A stretch of DNA of 50,598 nucleotides from Agrobacterium rosae (lineage in GTDB: Bacteria; Pseudomonadota; Alphaproteobacteria; Rhizobiales; Rhizobiaceae). The notes under the pieces are model-generated. The model had not been told where the DNA came from, ran no database searches, and saw only the letters and a program-made list of their open reading frames with translations. The stretch is taken from positions 1 through 50,598 of the forward strand of contig NZ_NXEJ01000014.1 of NCBI RefSeq assembly GCF_002915175.1, written 5' to 3'. Below, one piece after another: positions 8,162-17,194 of this stretch (the first letter of the stretch is position 1; every line of letters begins with the position of its first letter). The translations under genes and the position numbers were made by a program.

Positions 8162-9454
8162 GTGAAAAGACGCCATCTACTTGCTTTGACTCTTGCTCTT
8201 TCGGCCTCGGCCGCTGTCCCGGCCTTTTCGCAAGACGCAGCCCAGCCATACGCCGGAATCCAGCTGTCGGTACTGATGGAAGGCCATCCAACGACTGACG
8301 GGATCCAGGCCTTGCTTCCGGAATTCACTAAGGAAACTGGCATTGAGGTCCAGCTCGAAGTGGTGCCGGAGTCCGATATAACCGCCAAGATGCTCTTAGA
8401 GTTTTCCTCCGGCTCTGGTCGATATGATCTCGTCGAGAACAATATAATTTACATTCCCGGCTTCGTTCAGGCCGGCTACATCGATCCGCTCGACGATCTC
8501 GCCAATAAGCTGCCAAGGTATCTCGACAAGGCCGACTTCGTTCCAGGATACCTCAACACCAGTATCGCCGACGGGAAGCTCTACGGCCTTCCGGTATATG
8601 GCGAGAGCACCTTTCTGATGTATCGGAAGGATCTGTTTGAAAAGTATGGCCTGCAACCGCCAAAAACGTTCGACGACGTGACTACCGCTGCAAAGACAAT
8701 CAAGGAAAAGTCGGACGGTAAGATTGTCGGCATCACCATGCGTGGCAAGCAGGGCATTGAGAACGTCTACGTCTGGGCTGGTTGGCTGTGGGGTTACGGT
8801 GCAGAGTTCATTTCCAAGGATGGCAAATCGGCACTCGGTACCGAAGAGGCAGCGAAGTCGCTCGATGCCTACGCAAATATTCTGCGTAACTACGGGCCCG
8901 TCGGCGTTGCGAATTTCGGCTGGGAAGAAAACCGTGTTCTTTTCCAGCAGGGCAAGGCTGGTATGACTATGGACGCCACCGTCAACGGCGCGTTCAACGA
9001 AGATCCTTCGGTATCGTCGGTCGTCGGAAAGGTTGGCTACGTGCCTGTTCCCGCGCAGAGCGACAATCTCAAAGGCGGTTCTTCATCTCTTGCCGTCCAC
9101 AGCCTCTACGTTACATCCGCGTCGCAACAAAAGGAAGCCGCGTGGCTTTTTGCATCGTGGGCGACCGCCAAGCAGCAGCAGATCAAGTCCTTCGACCTTG
9201 CTCCGAATTCGGGTGTTACGTCCCAGGGCGCCATGAATTCCGATGAATTCAACAAGCGATACGGTACCTTCAAAGAAGCGATGCTCGCCTCGATCGCCAG
9301 AGGCAATCCGCAATATCTGCCAACTGTCCAGGCCGCAAACGAAATCATCAACAACGCTGGTATCGCTGTCTCCAAGGCCATAGCCGGAACAGCTTCCGCC
9401 AAGGATGCGCTCGCTGAGGCAAACACGGCAAACGAAGCCGCATTGGCCCGATAG
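8162..9454 (+). CDS. Carbohydrate ABC transporter substrate-binding protein
   Basis: A 430-residue periplasmic family-1 extracellular solute-binding protein. An N-terminal signal peptide (basic 'MKRR', then a hydrophobic stretch ending near 'VPAFSQDA') is followed by the two-lobed binding fold with 'TGIEVQLEVVPESD' and 'PVYGESTFLMYRKDLFEKYG'. It would deliver an oligo- or monosaccharide to the two permeases downstream. The start is GTG, supported by AAAAGGGGA upstream. A strong stem-loop follows the gene, usual after highly expressed binding-protein genes. Operon neighbours point to a ManNAc/GlcNAc-type or derived sugar as ligand. Confidence 0.9.
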   Translation: MKRRHLLALTLALSASAAVPAFSQDAAQPYAGIQLSVLMEGHPTTDGIQALLPEFTKETGIEVQLEVVPESDITAKMLLEFSSGSGRYDLVENNIIYIPGFVQAGYIDPLDDLANKLPRYLDKADFVPGYLNTSIADGKLYGLPVYGESTFLMYRKDLFEKYGLQPPKTFDDVTTAAKTIKEKSDGKIVGITMRGKQGIENVYVWAGWLWGYGAEFISKDGKSALGTEEAAKSLDAYANILRNYGPVGVANFGWEENRVLFQQGKAGMTMDATVNGAFNEDPSVSSVVGKVGYVPVPAQSDNLKGGSSSLAVHSLYVTSASQQKEAAWLFASWATAKQQQIKSFDLAPNSGVTSQGAMNSDEFNKRYGTFKEAMLASIARGNPQYLPTVQAANEIINNAGIAVSKAIAGTASAKDALAEANTANEAALAR

Positions 9455-9463
9455 CAATCCGTA

Positions 9464-9491
9464 GCCACGCCCGGTCGATGCCAGGCGTGGC
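9464..9491 (+). other. Intercistronic stem-loop after the binding-protein gene
   Basis: GCCACGCC (9464-9471) pairs perfectly with GGCGTGGC (9484-9491). Two further GG/CC pairs are possible inside after one mismatch, leaving a six-base loop. No T-run follows, so it is more likely an RNA-stabilising or partial-termination hairpin than a full terminator. It would give more binding protein than membrane subunits. It also buries the ATG at 9478, arguing for the later start of the permease gene. Confidence 0.5.
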
Positions 9492-9513
9492 ACCAATAAA
9501 AGGGGATCGTGTC

Positions 9514-10386
9514 GTGTACAGGGACGCAACCAAGCTTTTTTACCAACCCGTGATCGCGTTTTTTGGCGCTGTTTCGGTAGTCATCACGATCTACGTACTG
9601 TGGTTGACATTGCATAACATAAACCTACTGCGGCCCGGAGCCCAGCAGTTCATCGGTTTCGACAACTACATCCGGTTGCTGTTCGACTCGCGTGGTCTAA
9701 GCGCACTGTGGCGAACCGTTCTGTTTACGATCTGCGCCACCGCCATCGAGCTGGTCCTGGGGCTTGCCATCGCGCTGCTGCTCGACAAAGAATTCTTTGG
9801 CAAGAAGATTGCGCGCGCCATCATGCTCGTGCCGATCGTCATGACCCCGATTGTTGTCGGTTTGACCTGGCGCTTCATGTTCGATCCTTCGAGCGGCATG
9901 GCCAATTATGTTCTTTCGCTGGTCAATCTTGGACCGATCGACTGGCTCGGCAATCCAAGCGTCGCACTATACTCAGTGATGATTGCAGATGTTTGGCAAT
10001 GGACACCGTTTGTGGTCCTACTGACCATGGCGTCGCTAGAATCCCTGCCAGGAGACCCACAAAATGCGGCCCGCGTTGACGGAGCCCGCGAGTGGCAGGT
10101 GCTCTGGTACATCACGCTCCCTGCGCTGCAGCGTGCCTTGCTTGTCGTGGCCCTGATTCGCGGCATCGACAGCGTCAAGACCTTTGATATTTTCTATATC
10201 ATGACACGTGGGGGGCCGGCCCTGTCGACCGAAACACTCAATCTCTACGGCTATATTTCAGCTTTCACCAACTTCGACATTTCCTATTCTCTCACCATCG
10301 CGATGGTGCTGACAATTTTCACGAATGTCGCCCTGCTTCTGCTTTACAATCTGGCCTTCAAGGCTCAGGCGAGGGGAGCCGCATGA
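9514..10386 (+). CDS. ABC sugar transporter permease, MalF/UgpA type
   Basis: A 290-residue inner-membrane permease with six predicted membrane segments and the EAA coupling loop 'NAARVDGAREWQVLWYITLP' that contacts the ATPase. It is subunit 1 of the carbohydrate importer. I choose GTG 9514 because AAAAGGGGA, the same ribosome site as before the binding-protein gene, lies eight bases upstream. The ATG at 9478 is inside the hairpin stem. The stop overlaps the start of the second permease by four bases, indicating translational coupling. Confidence 0.88.
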   Translation: MYRDATKLFYQPVIAFFGAVSVVITIYVLWLTLHNINLLRPGAQQFIGFDNYIRLLFDSRGLSALWRTVLFTICATAIELVLGLAIALLLDKEFFGKKIARAIMLVPIVMTPIVVGLTWRFMFDPSSGMANYVLSLVNLGPIDWLGNPSVALYSVMIADVWQWTPFVVLLTMASLESLPGDPQNAARVDGAREWQVLWYITLPALQRALLVVALIRGIDSVKTFDIFYIMTRGGPALSTETLNLYGYISAFTNFDISYSLTIAMVLTIFTNVALLLLYNLAFKAQARGAA

Positions 10387-11195
10387 TGCGTAAACTGGTG
10401 TTTTATGTCGCGATCGCGATCCTCCTCGTTGCAGTTCTCTTCCCGCTCTATTGGGTTGTCGTAACGTCGATCAAGTCAACCAAGGATGCTTTCGCAATCC
10501 CGCCTGTCTGGTTCTTCGAACCAACCTGGGAGAACTACCAGCGCATTCTCAACAATGGGTCATTCGTCCGGGCGTTCTTCAACAGCGTGATTGTCTCCTT
10601 CAGCGCCAGTGTCATCTCAGTTGGAATTGGAGCGCTGGTAGCCTACGGCCTCGTCGCACAAGAGGAGCCAGTGAGACGAAAGAATGAGAAGTTCGTGCTC
10701 AGCCTGCGTATCGCGCCACCCCTTATTTTTATCATCCCTACCTACTTCCTCGCCGCACAACTCAAGCTGTTGAATAACCACTGGGTGATCATCGCTGTCT
10801 ACGCATTCATCAACGTGCCGTTCGCCATCTCGCTCCTCATCACATTCTTCGAGGATATTCCGCGGGAATTGCGTGACGCTGCGAAGGTTGACGGAGCTCG
10901 AGAATTTACGATTTTCTGGAACGTGTTCTTGCCCGTGGCCAAGGGTGGCATCGTTGCAACCCTTATTCTCAACGTCCTTTTCACCTGGAATGAATTCTTC
11001 GTCGCTCTGGTCCTGACCGGTCGTGACACCCAGACGCTGCCCGTAAGCATCACCTCGTTCCTGACGTTCCAAGGCGTCCAGTGGGGCCCTCTTACGGCGG
11101 CTGCCACCCTCGTTATGCTGCCGATGCTGGTGCTTGGCATGCTCGTTCAAGGACAAGTCGTGCGCGGCATGTCGCTCGGTAGTATCAAAGGATGA
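10383..11195 (+). CDS. ABC sugar transporter permease, MalG/UgpE type
   Basis: A 270-residue permease with an N-terminal membrane anchor ('VFYVAIAILLVAVLFPLYWV'), 'SIKSTKDAF' in the first periplasmic loop, and the EAA loop 'DAAKVDGAREFTIFWNVFLP'. It pairs with the preceding permease to form the heterodimeric channel. Both gene junctions are four-base overlaps, so the three importer subunits are translated in step. Confidence 0.9.
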   Translation: MMRKLVFYVAIAILLVAVLFPLYWVVVTSIKSTKDAFAIPPVWFFEPTWENYQRILNNGSFVRAFFNSVIVSFSASVISVGIGALVAYGLVAQEEPVRRKNEKFVLSLRIAPPLIFIIPTYFLAAQLKLLNNHWVIIAVYAFINVPFAISLLITFFEDIPRELRDAAKVDGAREFTIFWNVFLPVAKGGIVATLILNVLFTWNEFFVALVLTGRDTQTLPVSITSFLTFQGVQWGPLTAAATLVMLPMLVLGMLVQGQVVRGMSLGSIKG

Positions 11196-12292
11196 TCGGC
11201 ATGACCCCAACAAACAAAAGCTCTCTGTCTCTTCAGAAAATCACCAAAGCTTACGGGGACTATACCGTCCTAAAAGGCATCGACGTCGAAGTTTCGGAGG
11301 GAGAGTTTATCGTTCTCCTTGGACCGTCGGGGTGCGGGAAGTCGACCTTGCTCCACGCTATTGCCGGTCTGCATCCAATTGATTCAGGTCAGATCTTCAT
11401 TGAGGGTCGACAGGTTACGAATATTCCGACACGCGAGCGCGATATCGCGATGGTGTTTCAGTCCTATGCACTCTATCCAAACATGTCGGTCGCGCAGAAT
11501 ATCGGTTTCCCGCTTCGTATGCGGAGATTATCGAAAGAAGCGATTGCCGAGAAGGTCGCCGATGTGGCTCGTCTTTTGCAGATCGAGCCCTTGCTTCAAC
11601 GCAAGCCTCGCGAACTGTCCGGTGGTCAGCGTCAACGTGTTGCCATCGGACGCGCCCTCGTGCGCGACCCAAAGGTCTTTCTCTTCGATGAACCGCTCTC
11701 CAATCTCGACGCAACTCTACGCGTCGAGACGCGTGCCGAAATCAAGCGTCTGCACGAGCGTATCGGCAAGACGATGGTCTATGTGACCCACGACCAAATC
11801 GAGGCCATGACACTGGCGACCCGGATCGTGGTTATGAACAAGGGCGACATCCAGCAGATCGGAACCCCTTTTGAGGTTTACCATAAGCCCGCAAATACCT
11901 TCGTTGCGAGATTTGTCGGCTCCCCATCCATGCAGTTCATGACCGGAACGTTGACCACTGCTGCCGAGGGCGTGAGTTTCAGCGATGGAAAAGACTGGAC
12001 GCTTTCGCTGCCCTTCAACGAGTTACCGCTAGAAAGAGGCGACGAGATTATTCTCGGTGTCCGTCCCGAGCACATCAAACTCGTTGGCCCCGATCAAGAG
12101 GGGCACGAAGCCCTCGTTGATCTGGTCGAATCCACAGGACCTGAAGACAACGTCATCCTCTCCGTCAATGGCCAGAAAGTCACCGCACGCCTAGAAACAG
12201 GCAGTACGAAGGCTGGACAGACGGTGAGAGTGCAGATCGCCACCGATAAGGTCTCGCTGTTCGACGCGGCGAACGGAAAACGACTTAACTAA
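11192..12292 (+). CDS. ABC sugar transporter ATPase, MsmX/UgpC type
   Basis: A 366-residue ATPase that powers the importer. Walker A GPSGCGKST, Q-loop 'MVFQSYALYPNMSV', signature LSGGQRQRVAIGRAL, Walker B 'VFLFDEPLSNLD' and the switch histidine 'VTHDQIEAM' are all intact. The C-terminal 120 residues form the TOBE regulatory domain typical of sugar importers ('GVRPEHIKL'). It starts inside the stop of the permease gene and is followed after 11 bases by nagB. Confidence 0.92.
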   Translation: MIGMTPTNKSSLSLQKITKAYGDYTVLKGIDVEVSEGEFIVLLGPSGCGKSTLLHAIAGLHPIDSGQIFIEGRQVTNIPTRERDIAMVFQSYALYPNMSVAQNIGFPLRMRRLSKEAIAEKVADVARLLQIEPLLQRKPRELSGGQRQRVAIGRALVRDPKVFLFDEPLSNLDATLRVETRAEIKRLHERIGKTMVYVTHDQIEAMTLATRIVVMNKGDIQQIGTPFEVYHKPANTFVARFVGSPSMQFMTGTLTTAAEGVSFSDGKDWTLSLPFNELPLERGDEIILGVRPEHIKLVGPDQEGHEALVDLVESTGPEDNVILSVNGQKVTARLETGSTKAGQTVRVQIATDKVSLFDAANGKRLN

Positions 12293-12303
12293 ACGGAATA
12301 CCC

Positions 12304-13059
12304 ATGAAGATCATCATCAAGGACACGGCTGCGGATGCCTCCACGGCTGTTGCGGATATGCTTTTGCGGCAAATTTCCGACAAGCCCGACAGCGTTCTCG
12401 GCCTCCCGACAGGCGGAACACCGCTTCCCGTCTACGCTTATCTGGCCGAGGAGTTCGCCGGTGGACGCGGATCCTATGGCGGGCTCACCACATTCAATCT
12501 CGACGAGTATCTCGGCCTATCATCCGAAGACCCGGCTTCCTACGCGTTCTATATGCGCAAGAATTTCTTTTGGCATGTCGATATCGATCCCGCCCATGCA
12601 CATATCCCCGACGGTTCGGCGAAAGACGCCGATGCGGAAGCCAGGCGATACGACGCCCTGATCGCCGAGACCGGCGGTATTGACGTCATGCTGCTTGGTC
12701 TCGGCCGGAACGCTCATATCGGCTTCAACGAGCCGGGCTCTAGCCATGAGTCACGAACTCGCCGCGTTGCACTGGCCCAGTCGACGATTGAAGCGAATGC
12801 CGCCTATTTCGCGTCGGACAAAACACAGCCATCGCACGCCATAACAATGGGAATCGGTACTATCCTCGAAAGCCGTCGGATCATCGTTCTTGCGACCGGC
12901 GCCGAGAAATCGAGTGCGGTCGCGGCCAGCGTCAAGGGGCCTGTCTCGGCGGATGTTCCTGGGTCTGCTCTCTTGAGGCACACCAACACTACCTTCGTAT
13001 TGGACAAAGCAGCGGCGCAGAAACTGGAGCGCGCGCAAGTATCGGAGCTTGGAGCATGA
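12304..13059 (+). CDS. nagB: Glucosamine-6-phosphate deaminase
   Basis: A 251-residue NagB that converts glucosamine-6-phosphate to fructose-6-phosphate and ammonia, linking the locus to glycolysis. The phosphate-loop 'LGLPTGGTPLPVY' is near residues 33-45. The catalytic 'FNLDEYLGL' and the 'GLGRNAHIGFNEPGS' loop are present; the Asn in the latter, where E. coli has Asp, also occurs in Bacillus-type enzymes. 'SYAFYMRKNFF' matches the substrate-binding region. No allosteric C-terminal extension is present, as in shorter bacterial enzymes. It overlaps the next gene by four bases. Confidence 0.93.
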   Translation: MKIIIKDTAADASTAVADMLLRQISDKPDSVLGLPTGGTPLPVYAYLAEEFAGGRGSYGGLTTFNLDEYLGLSSEDPASYAFYMRKNFFWHVDIDPAHAHIPDGSAKDADAEARRYDALIAETGGIDVMLLGLGRNAHIGFNEPGSSHESRTRRVALAQSTIEANAAYFASDKTQPSHAITMGIGTILESRRIIVLATGAEKSSAVAASVKGPVSADVPGSALLRHTNTTFVLDKAAAQKLERAQVSELGA

Positions 13060-14594
13060 CACGCGAAGATGCCGACAACCACGCAAGCGGTCTGAAAGAC
13101 ACGCTCAAGAACGCTCTGATTGTCTCATGTCAGCCTGTTCCTGGCGGTGCCATGGATGATAGCCAGTTTGTGGTGGCATTTGCGCTTGCGGCCATGGCCT
13201 CCGGCGCATCTGCGCTTCGCATTGAGTCTGCACGCTATGTGGCGGCCGTGCGTGCCGCCACCGACGCCCCGGTCATCGGCCTGATAAAGCGGGATCTTGC
13301 CGACAGTCCGGTCCGGATCACGCCATTCCTTCACGACGTCGCCGCACTTGCAGAAGCTGGTGCCGACATCATCGCTTTCGATGCAACGGACCGCATTCGC
13401 CCCGTCAGCCTTGAAGATCTGGCTCAGGCCGTCCGTGATGCCGGTAAGCTGTCAATGGCGGATTGTAGCTGCATCGATGATGCTCGCCGCGCTCTTGCCG
13501 CCGGGGTCGATTTCGTAGGTTCAACGATGTCGGGCTATACAGGAGGCCCGGAGCCGGTCGATCCCGATATCGTACTTGTCGCAGCGCTGCGAGAGCTGAC
13601 CCCGCATGTGATTGCGGAAGGGCGAATTCGCACCCTTGAACAGGCCCAGGCTGCGGCGCGGGCAGGGGCCGCGTGCGTCGTTGTCGGATCCGCAATTACC
13701 AGGACGGAACATGTAACGGCCTGGTTTCGTGAGGCCCTTGATGAGATCTACTCGCCCGCGCCCGTCGTTCTGGCAGTTGACCTTGGCGGGACAAAAATCA
13801 TGGCCTCGCTTGTTCAGAGCGATCAAGTTCTCGACAGCCTCACGTTCGCAACCGATCGCAACGGGGGGCCCGAAGGATGGCTCGCTTCAATCGCCGAAGC
13901 TGTGAAGCCTTGGGCCGGGCGTTATACCTCTGCCGGTATTGCGGTCACCGGTGCAGTCCGCCACGGACACTGGCGCGCCATGAACAAGGCAACTCTCGGC
14001 ATTGAGGGGGAATTCCCATTGGAGGCGCGAGCAAAGGACCTCCTCGGGCTGCCGGTCATGGTCGTCAACGATGCACAGGCTGCTGCCTGGGGCGAGTTCA
14101 AAGCGAAGGCAGATCAGTCCGATCTCGTGTTCATCACTGTTTCTACGGGACTTGGCGGTGGCATCGTTTCTGGCGGCCATCTTCTACGCGGCGTCGCCGG
14201 CCACTTCGGACAGATGCGCGGATCGTCCGGATCCGATCTCCCGCTCGAAAGTCAGATCTGCGGTCCATGGATCGCAGCCGAAGCAAAGCGTCTGGGCCAT
14301 GAATGCGATCCCAAGGCAGTTTTCGAAGCGGCCCAATCAGGCCAAGACTGGGCAAACGGGATCGTCAACGGCGTTGCCAAACGGTTTGCTCTTCTTTGCT
14401 GCGACATTCAGCTTTCGATCGATCCAGCGCGGATCGTTGTTGGCGGCGGTGTGGGGCTGGCCACCGGATTTCTGGAAAAAGTGAGAGCGGAAATTATAGC
14501 GCTTGCGCCATCAGCAATACCATACGTGGAAGCGGCAACCCTGGGATCGAAAGCTGGGATTATTGGAATAGCAGATTTGGCAATCGCACAATAA
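13056..14594 (+). CDS. Fused ManNAc-6-P epimerase / ROK-family N-acetylmannosamine kinase
   Basis: A 512-residue two-domain protein. Residues 1-228 are a NanE-type barrel ('GLIKRDL', 'IIAFDAT', 'VIAEGRIRTLEQAQAAARAG', 'VVVGSAITRTEH') that converts ManNAc-6-P to GlcNAc-6-P. From about residue 233 a ROK sugar kinase begins with the phosphate loop 'LAVDLGGTKIMASLV' and 'ITVSTGLGGGIV'. One polypeptide could thus phosphorylate ManNAc and epimerise the product, feeding NagA and NagB. In the ROK half the usual CxCGxxGCxE zinc cluster is not recognisable: the region 'GHFGQMRGS...ESQICGPW' keeps only one cysteine. Similar fusions are known in rhizobia. Last gene of the operon. Confidence 0.88.
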   Translation: MTREDADNHASGLKDTLKNALIVSCQPVPGGAMDDSQFVVAFALAAMASGASALRIESARYVAAVRAATDAPVIGLIKRDLADSPVRITPFLHDVAALAEAGADIIAFDATDRIRPVSLEDLAQAVRDAGKLSMADCSCIDDARRALAAGVDFVGSTMSGYTGGPEPVDPDIVLVAALRELTPHVIAEGRIRTLEQAQAAARAGAACVVVGSAITRTEHVTAWFREALDEIYSPAPVVLAVDLGGTKIMASLVQSDQVLDSLTFATDRNGGPEGWLASIAEAVKPWAGRYTSAGIAVTGAVRHGHWRAMNKATLGIEGEFPLEARAKDLLGLPVMVVNDAQAAAWGEFKAKADQSDLVFITVSTGLGGGIVSGGHLLRGVAGHFGQMRGSSGSDLPLESQICGPWIAAEAKRLGHECDPKAVFEAAQSGQDWANGIVNGVAKRFALLCCDIQLSIDPARIVVGGGVGLATGFLEKVRAEIIALAPSAIPYVEAATLGSKAGIIGIADLAIAQ

Positions 14595-15067
14595 GCCAAG
14601 CGATCTGGAAGGATAATTTGAGGCTTGGAGTTACAAAAGGTTGAGTGGCCATCCAAGCATAAAATTTGAGGACATTCACTCCAATAGAAAATATTGACCG
14701 CCGCAATCCTTATATTTGTCAATGGTGTGGCATGTTGGCGATCCTTGTTCCGACGGTTCACATCTGTTCAAGGCAGGCAGGTAGAACCGCCGTCAAGGCT
14801 TGGTCAGTCTGCGGTTAAGCTATCGCGCCTATGAGAGTTGGAGATACTCGCTTGAGTTGGGACACCACCGTTTGAGCTGTCCCAAGGATTTGCCGCTTTC
14901 CCCAGGAAAGTTGATTTTAATTATCATATTTGTTGATTGTCACAAATTCAGTTCTTATAGGTCGGGTTGGCGAACATACCGCTCGGCGACCTTCCTCGCT
15001 GCTCCCCTTCATCTGTGACCTTCCGGATCACTACCGAAATCTGCCGCTTGCCGAAGAGGATAGGGCA
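14595..15067. other. Intergenic region between the amino-sugar and siderophore operons
   Basis: About 470 bases without a supportable gene. It contains possible weak stems formed by CCAAGC/GCTTGG near 14596-14658, an inverted pair ATTGAC (14693-14698) and GTCAAT (14718-14723), and the iron box listed separately. No clear T-tailed terminator was found for the amino-sugar operon. An open frame reaches upstream of the TonB receptor start but lacks coding character. Confidence 0.5.
14912..14926. promoter_or_regulatory. Iron-responsive operator (RirA-type IRO, TGA-N9-TCA)
   Basis: TGATTTTAATTATCA fits the rhizobial iron-responsive operator consensus TGA-N9-TCA and has the expected AT-rich centre. 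It lies about 140 bases before the TonB receptor gene and heads a five-gene siderophore uptake operon, where such boxes are normally found. RirA (or another Rrf2-type iron regulator) would repress the operon when iron is plentiful. The regulator itself is not in this window. Confidence 0.6.
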
Positions 15068-17194
15068 ATGAATTTTTCTTTCGACCATTTCCCGAGTCGC
15101 AATCTTCTAACCTCCACAATACTCGCTGGTGCGATGACTACAGGTTTCGCGCCTTGCATCGCATCTGCGCAGGATGCCGCTGGCGGTGCGACACAACTTG
15201 AGACAATCATTATACAAGGCTCCGGAAGGACGATCAGTGAGGACAATGATACCATCGTTCCAACACGCGCCGTCTCGGCCTCAAAAACCGACACGCCGTT
15301 GGTGGAGACACCGCGGTCGATTTCTGTTGTCACACGGAAGGAAATGGAACAGCGCGGCGCGACTGACATGGTTCAAGCAACGCGGTACAGTTCTGGGGTG
15401 AGTACGGGTGGTTTCGGCTACGACCCGCGATTTGACCAGATTACTATTCGAGGGATCGAAACAACTGAGAGCGGTGATTTCCGGGACGGATTGCGCCAGC
15501 CCGTGATGAACTACGGTGCTTTCACGACCGAGATTTACACGCTCGACCGTGTTGAAGTTATGAAAGGTCCTGTCTCAGTCATGTACGGAGCTGCGAGCGC
15601 TGCCGGCATCGTCAACAAGATTTCCAAGCTTCCTCTAAAGGATGCGCATCACGAGATCGAGGTTCAGTACGGCACCATTGGGCGCAAGCAGGCGGCGTTC
15701 GATTTTGGTGGACCAGTCGGCGAAAGCGACGAACTGTTCTACCGCGTCGTTGGTCTCGTTCGTCAAGGGGAGAGCAACTACGACATCCAGGATGACCGCT
15801 ACCTGCTACAGCCATCATTCACATGGGAACCGACCGAGGCGACCAAATTCACAATCTACGGCCTGGCTCAGGATACCGAAACTGAATCGAGTGCTTGGAC
15901 TTTCGAGAACGACGGAAAAATTTATCGCGTCAGCGACCCGGATTACGACTACCAGAAGGTTCGGCAGTATCAGCTGGGCTATCAGTTGGAGCATGAATTT
16001 GATAATGGCCTTACGTTTAGACAAAACGCACGAGCGAGCGATCTTGAACTGAGGGCGCGATATGCAGACCGTCGAACCATGTTCAGCGCTCCCGCCGATC
16101 CTTGGCCCACTGCAGCTGTAACTGACAAAGTGCGCGCCTATCAGATTGATAACCAGTTTCAGGCCAAATTCGATACCGGCGCCATTTCCCATACGCTCCT
16201 CGCGGGATTAGATTCTACCAGTGTAAATTCGGATTTCGCCGACGGATATGGTTCGACGCTCCCAGCTGATATCGGCTCCGCACTATCTCCCGCACTAACG
16301 GGCTTCACCAGTAACGATCTCCGCCAGACGGGACTTTACGCGCAAGAGCAGGCGGAAATCGGAAATTGGCGTTTCGTCGGCGGCCTGCGCTACGACTGGC
16401 TGCATCAGGAAACACGGGACAAAGTCGCTGCGACAGGTGCCCAGAAAGATGACGGCGCTCTGTCCGGACAGGTTGGGCTCCTCTATCTCTTCGACAATGG
16501 CCTTGCTCCCTATGTGAGCTACGGAACCTCCTTTGTGCCCTCGACGCAGCGTTCCGCGAATGGTGGCGTGCTTGATCCTACGAAAGGCCGCCAAATTGAA
16601 GCCGGGATAAAATATCAGCCCGATGGTGAAAATTATTCTCTCAGCACTTCGGTCTATAAGCTGGTCGAAACAGGCAAGCCACAATATGCGGGCTATTCCG
16701 CTCCGCTCTTTCTCTATGAAAATTCGGGTGAAAATACCTTCACCGGCTTTGAGGTCGAAGGCCGCACTACGTTTGACAACGGTATCAGTCTGATCGCTGC
16801 CTACACCTATACCCATGGAGAAATTACGGGAAATCTCGACAGCTCCATCATTGGTAACACGCCGACAACGACGCCCCGGCATATGGCTTCGTTGTGGGCC
16901 AATTACACCGTAGCGGAAGATCTGATTATCGGTGGTTTCAGCATCGGTGGTGGAATACGTGCAACAAGCGAATCCTTTACCGATGACATCAATACGGCCA
17001 AGAATGCCGGCGCAGTCTATTTTGATGCTTCGCTCTCCTATGATTTCGGCGTGAAGTCGCCTGACCTGAAAGGTCTTTCGCTTGCCGTGAGCGCAACAAA
17101 CCTTGCAGGCCGTCAAGAGCAGGTTTGCAATGGGGGGTACTGCTACTTCGGCCAGGGCCGCACGGTTTTAGGTTCGCTGAAGTATAAGTGGTGA
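15068..17194 (+). CDS. TonB-dependent siderophore receptor (system 1)
   Basis: A 708-residue outer-membrane receptor of the ferric-siderophore (FhuA/TIGR01783-like) family. A signal peptide ending near 'CIASAQDA' is followed by a TonB box-like 'LETIIIQG', the plug domain ('KTDTPLVETPRSISVVTRKE', 'RVEVMKGPVSVMYGAASAAG') and a 22-strand barrel ending in aromatic 'LKYKW'. The late pair of cysteines in 'VCNGGYCYFGQGR' is typical of hydroxamate-type receptors. It lacks the N-terminal STN signalling domain that the second receptor has. ATG 15068 follows GAGGATAGGGCA and begins the signal peptide; the longer frame from 14930 does not. Confidence 0.9.
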   Translation: MNFSFDHFPSRNLLTSTILAGAMTTGFAPCIASAQDAAGGATQLETIIIQGSGRTISEDNDTIVPTRAVSASKTDTPLVETPRSISVVTRKEMEQRGATDMVQATRYSSGVSTGGFGYDPRFDQITIRGIETTESGDFRDGLRQPVMNYGAFTTEIYTLDRVEVMKGPVSVMYGAASAAGIVNKISKLPLKDAHHEIEVQYGTIGRKQAAFDFGGPVGESDELFYRVVGLVRQGESNYDIQDDRYLLQPSFTWEPTEATKFTIYGLAQDTETESSAWTFENDGKIYRVSDPDYDYQKVRQYQLGYQLEHEFDNGLTFRQNARASDLELRARYADRRTMFSAPADPWPTAAVTDKVRAYQIDNQFQAKFDTGAISHTLLAGLDSTSVNSDFADGYGSTLPADIGSALSPALTGFTSNDLRQTGLYAQEQAEIGNWRFVGGLRYDWLHQETRDKVAATGAQKDDGALSGQVGLLYLFDNGLAPYVSYGTSFVPSTQRSANGGVLDPTKGRQIEAGIKYQPDGENYSLSTSVYKLVETGKPQYAGYSAPLFLYENSGENTFTGFEVEGRTTFDNGISLIAAYTYTHGEITGNLDSSIIGNTPTTTPRHMASLWANYTVAEDLIIGGFSIGGGIRATSESFTDDINTAKNAGAVYFDASLSYDFGVKSPDLKGLSLAVSATNLAGRQEQVCNGGYCYFGQGRTVLGSLKYKW

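Noticed and set aside
12664..12740. Asp-to-Asn change in the NagB active-site loop as a sign of inactivity
   Set aside because: Bacillus-type NagB enzymes carry the same Asn, and the other catalytic residues are present.
14693..14723. Third copy of the amino-sugar promoter
   Set aside because: Only ATATTGAC is shared; there is no -10 box at the right spacing and no amino-sugar gene downstream.
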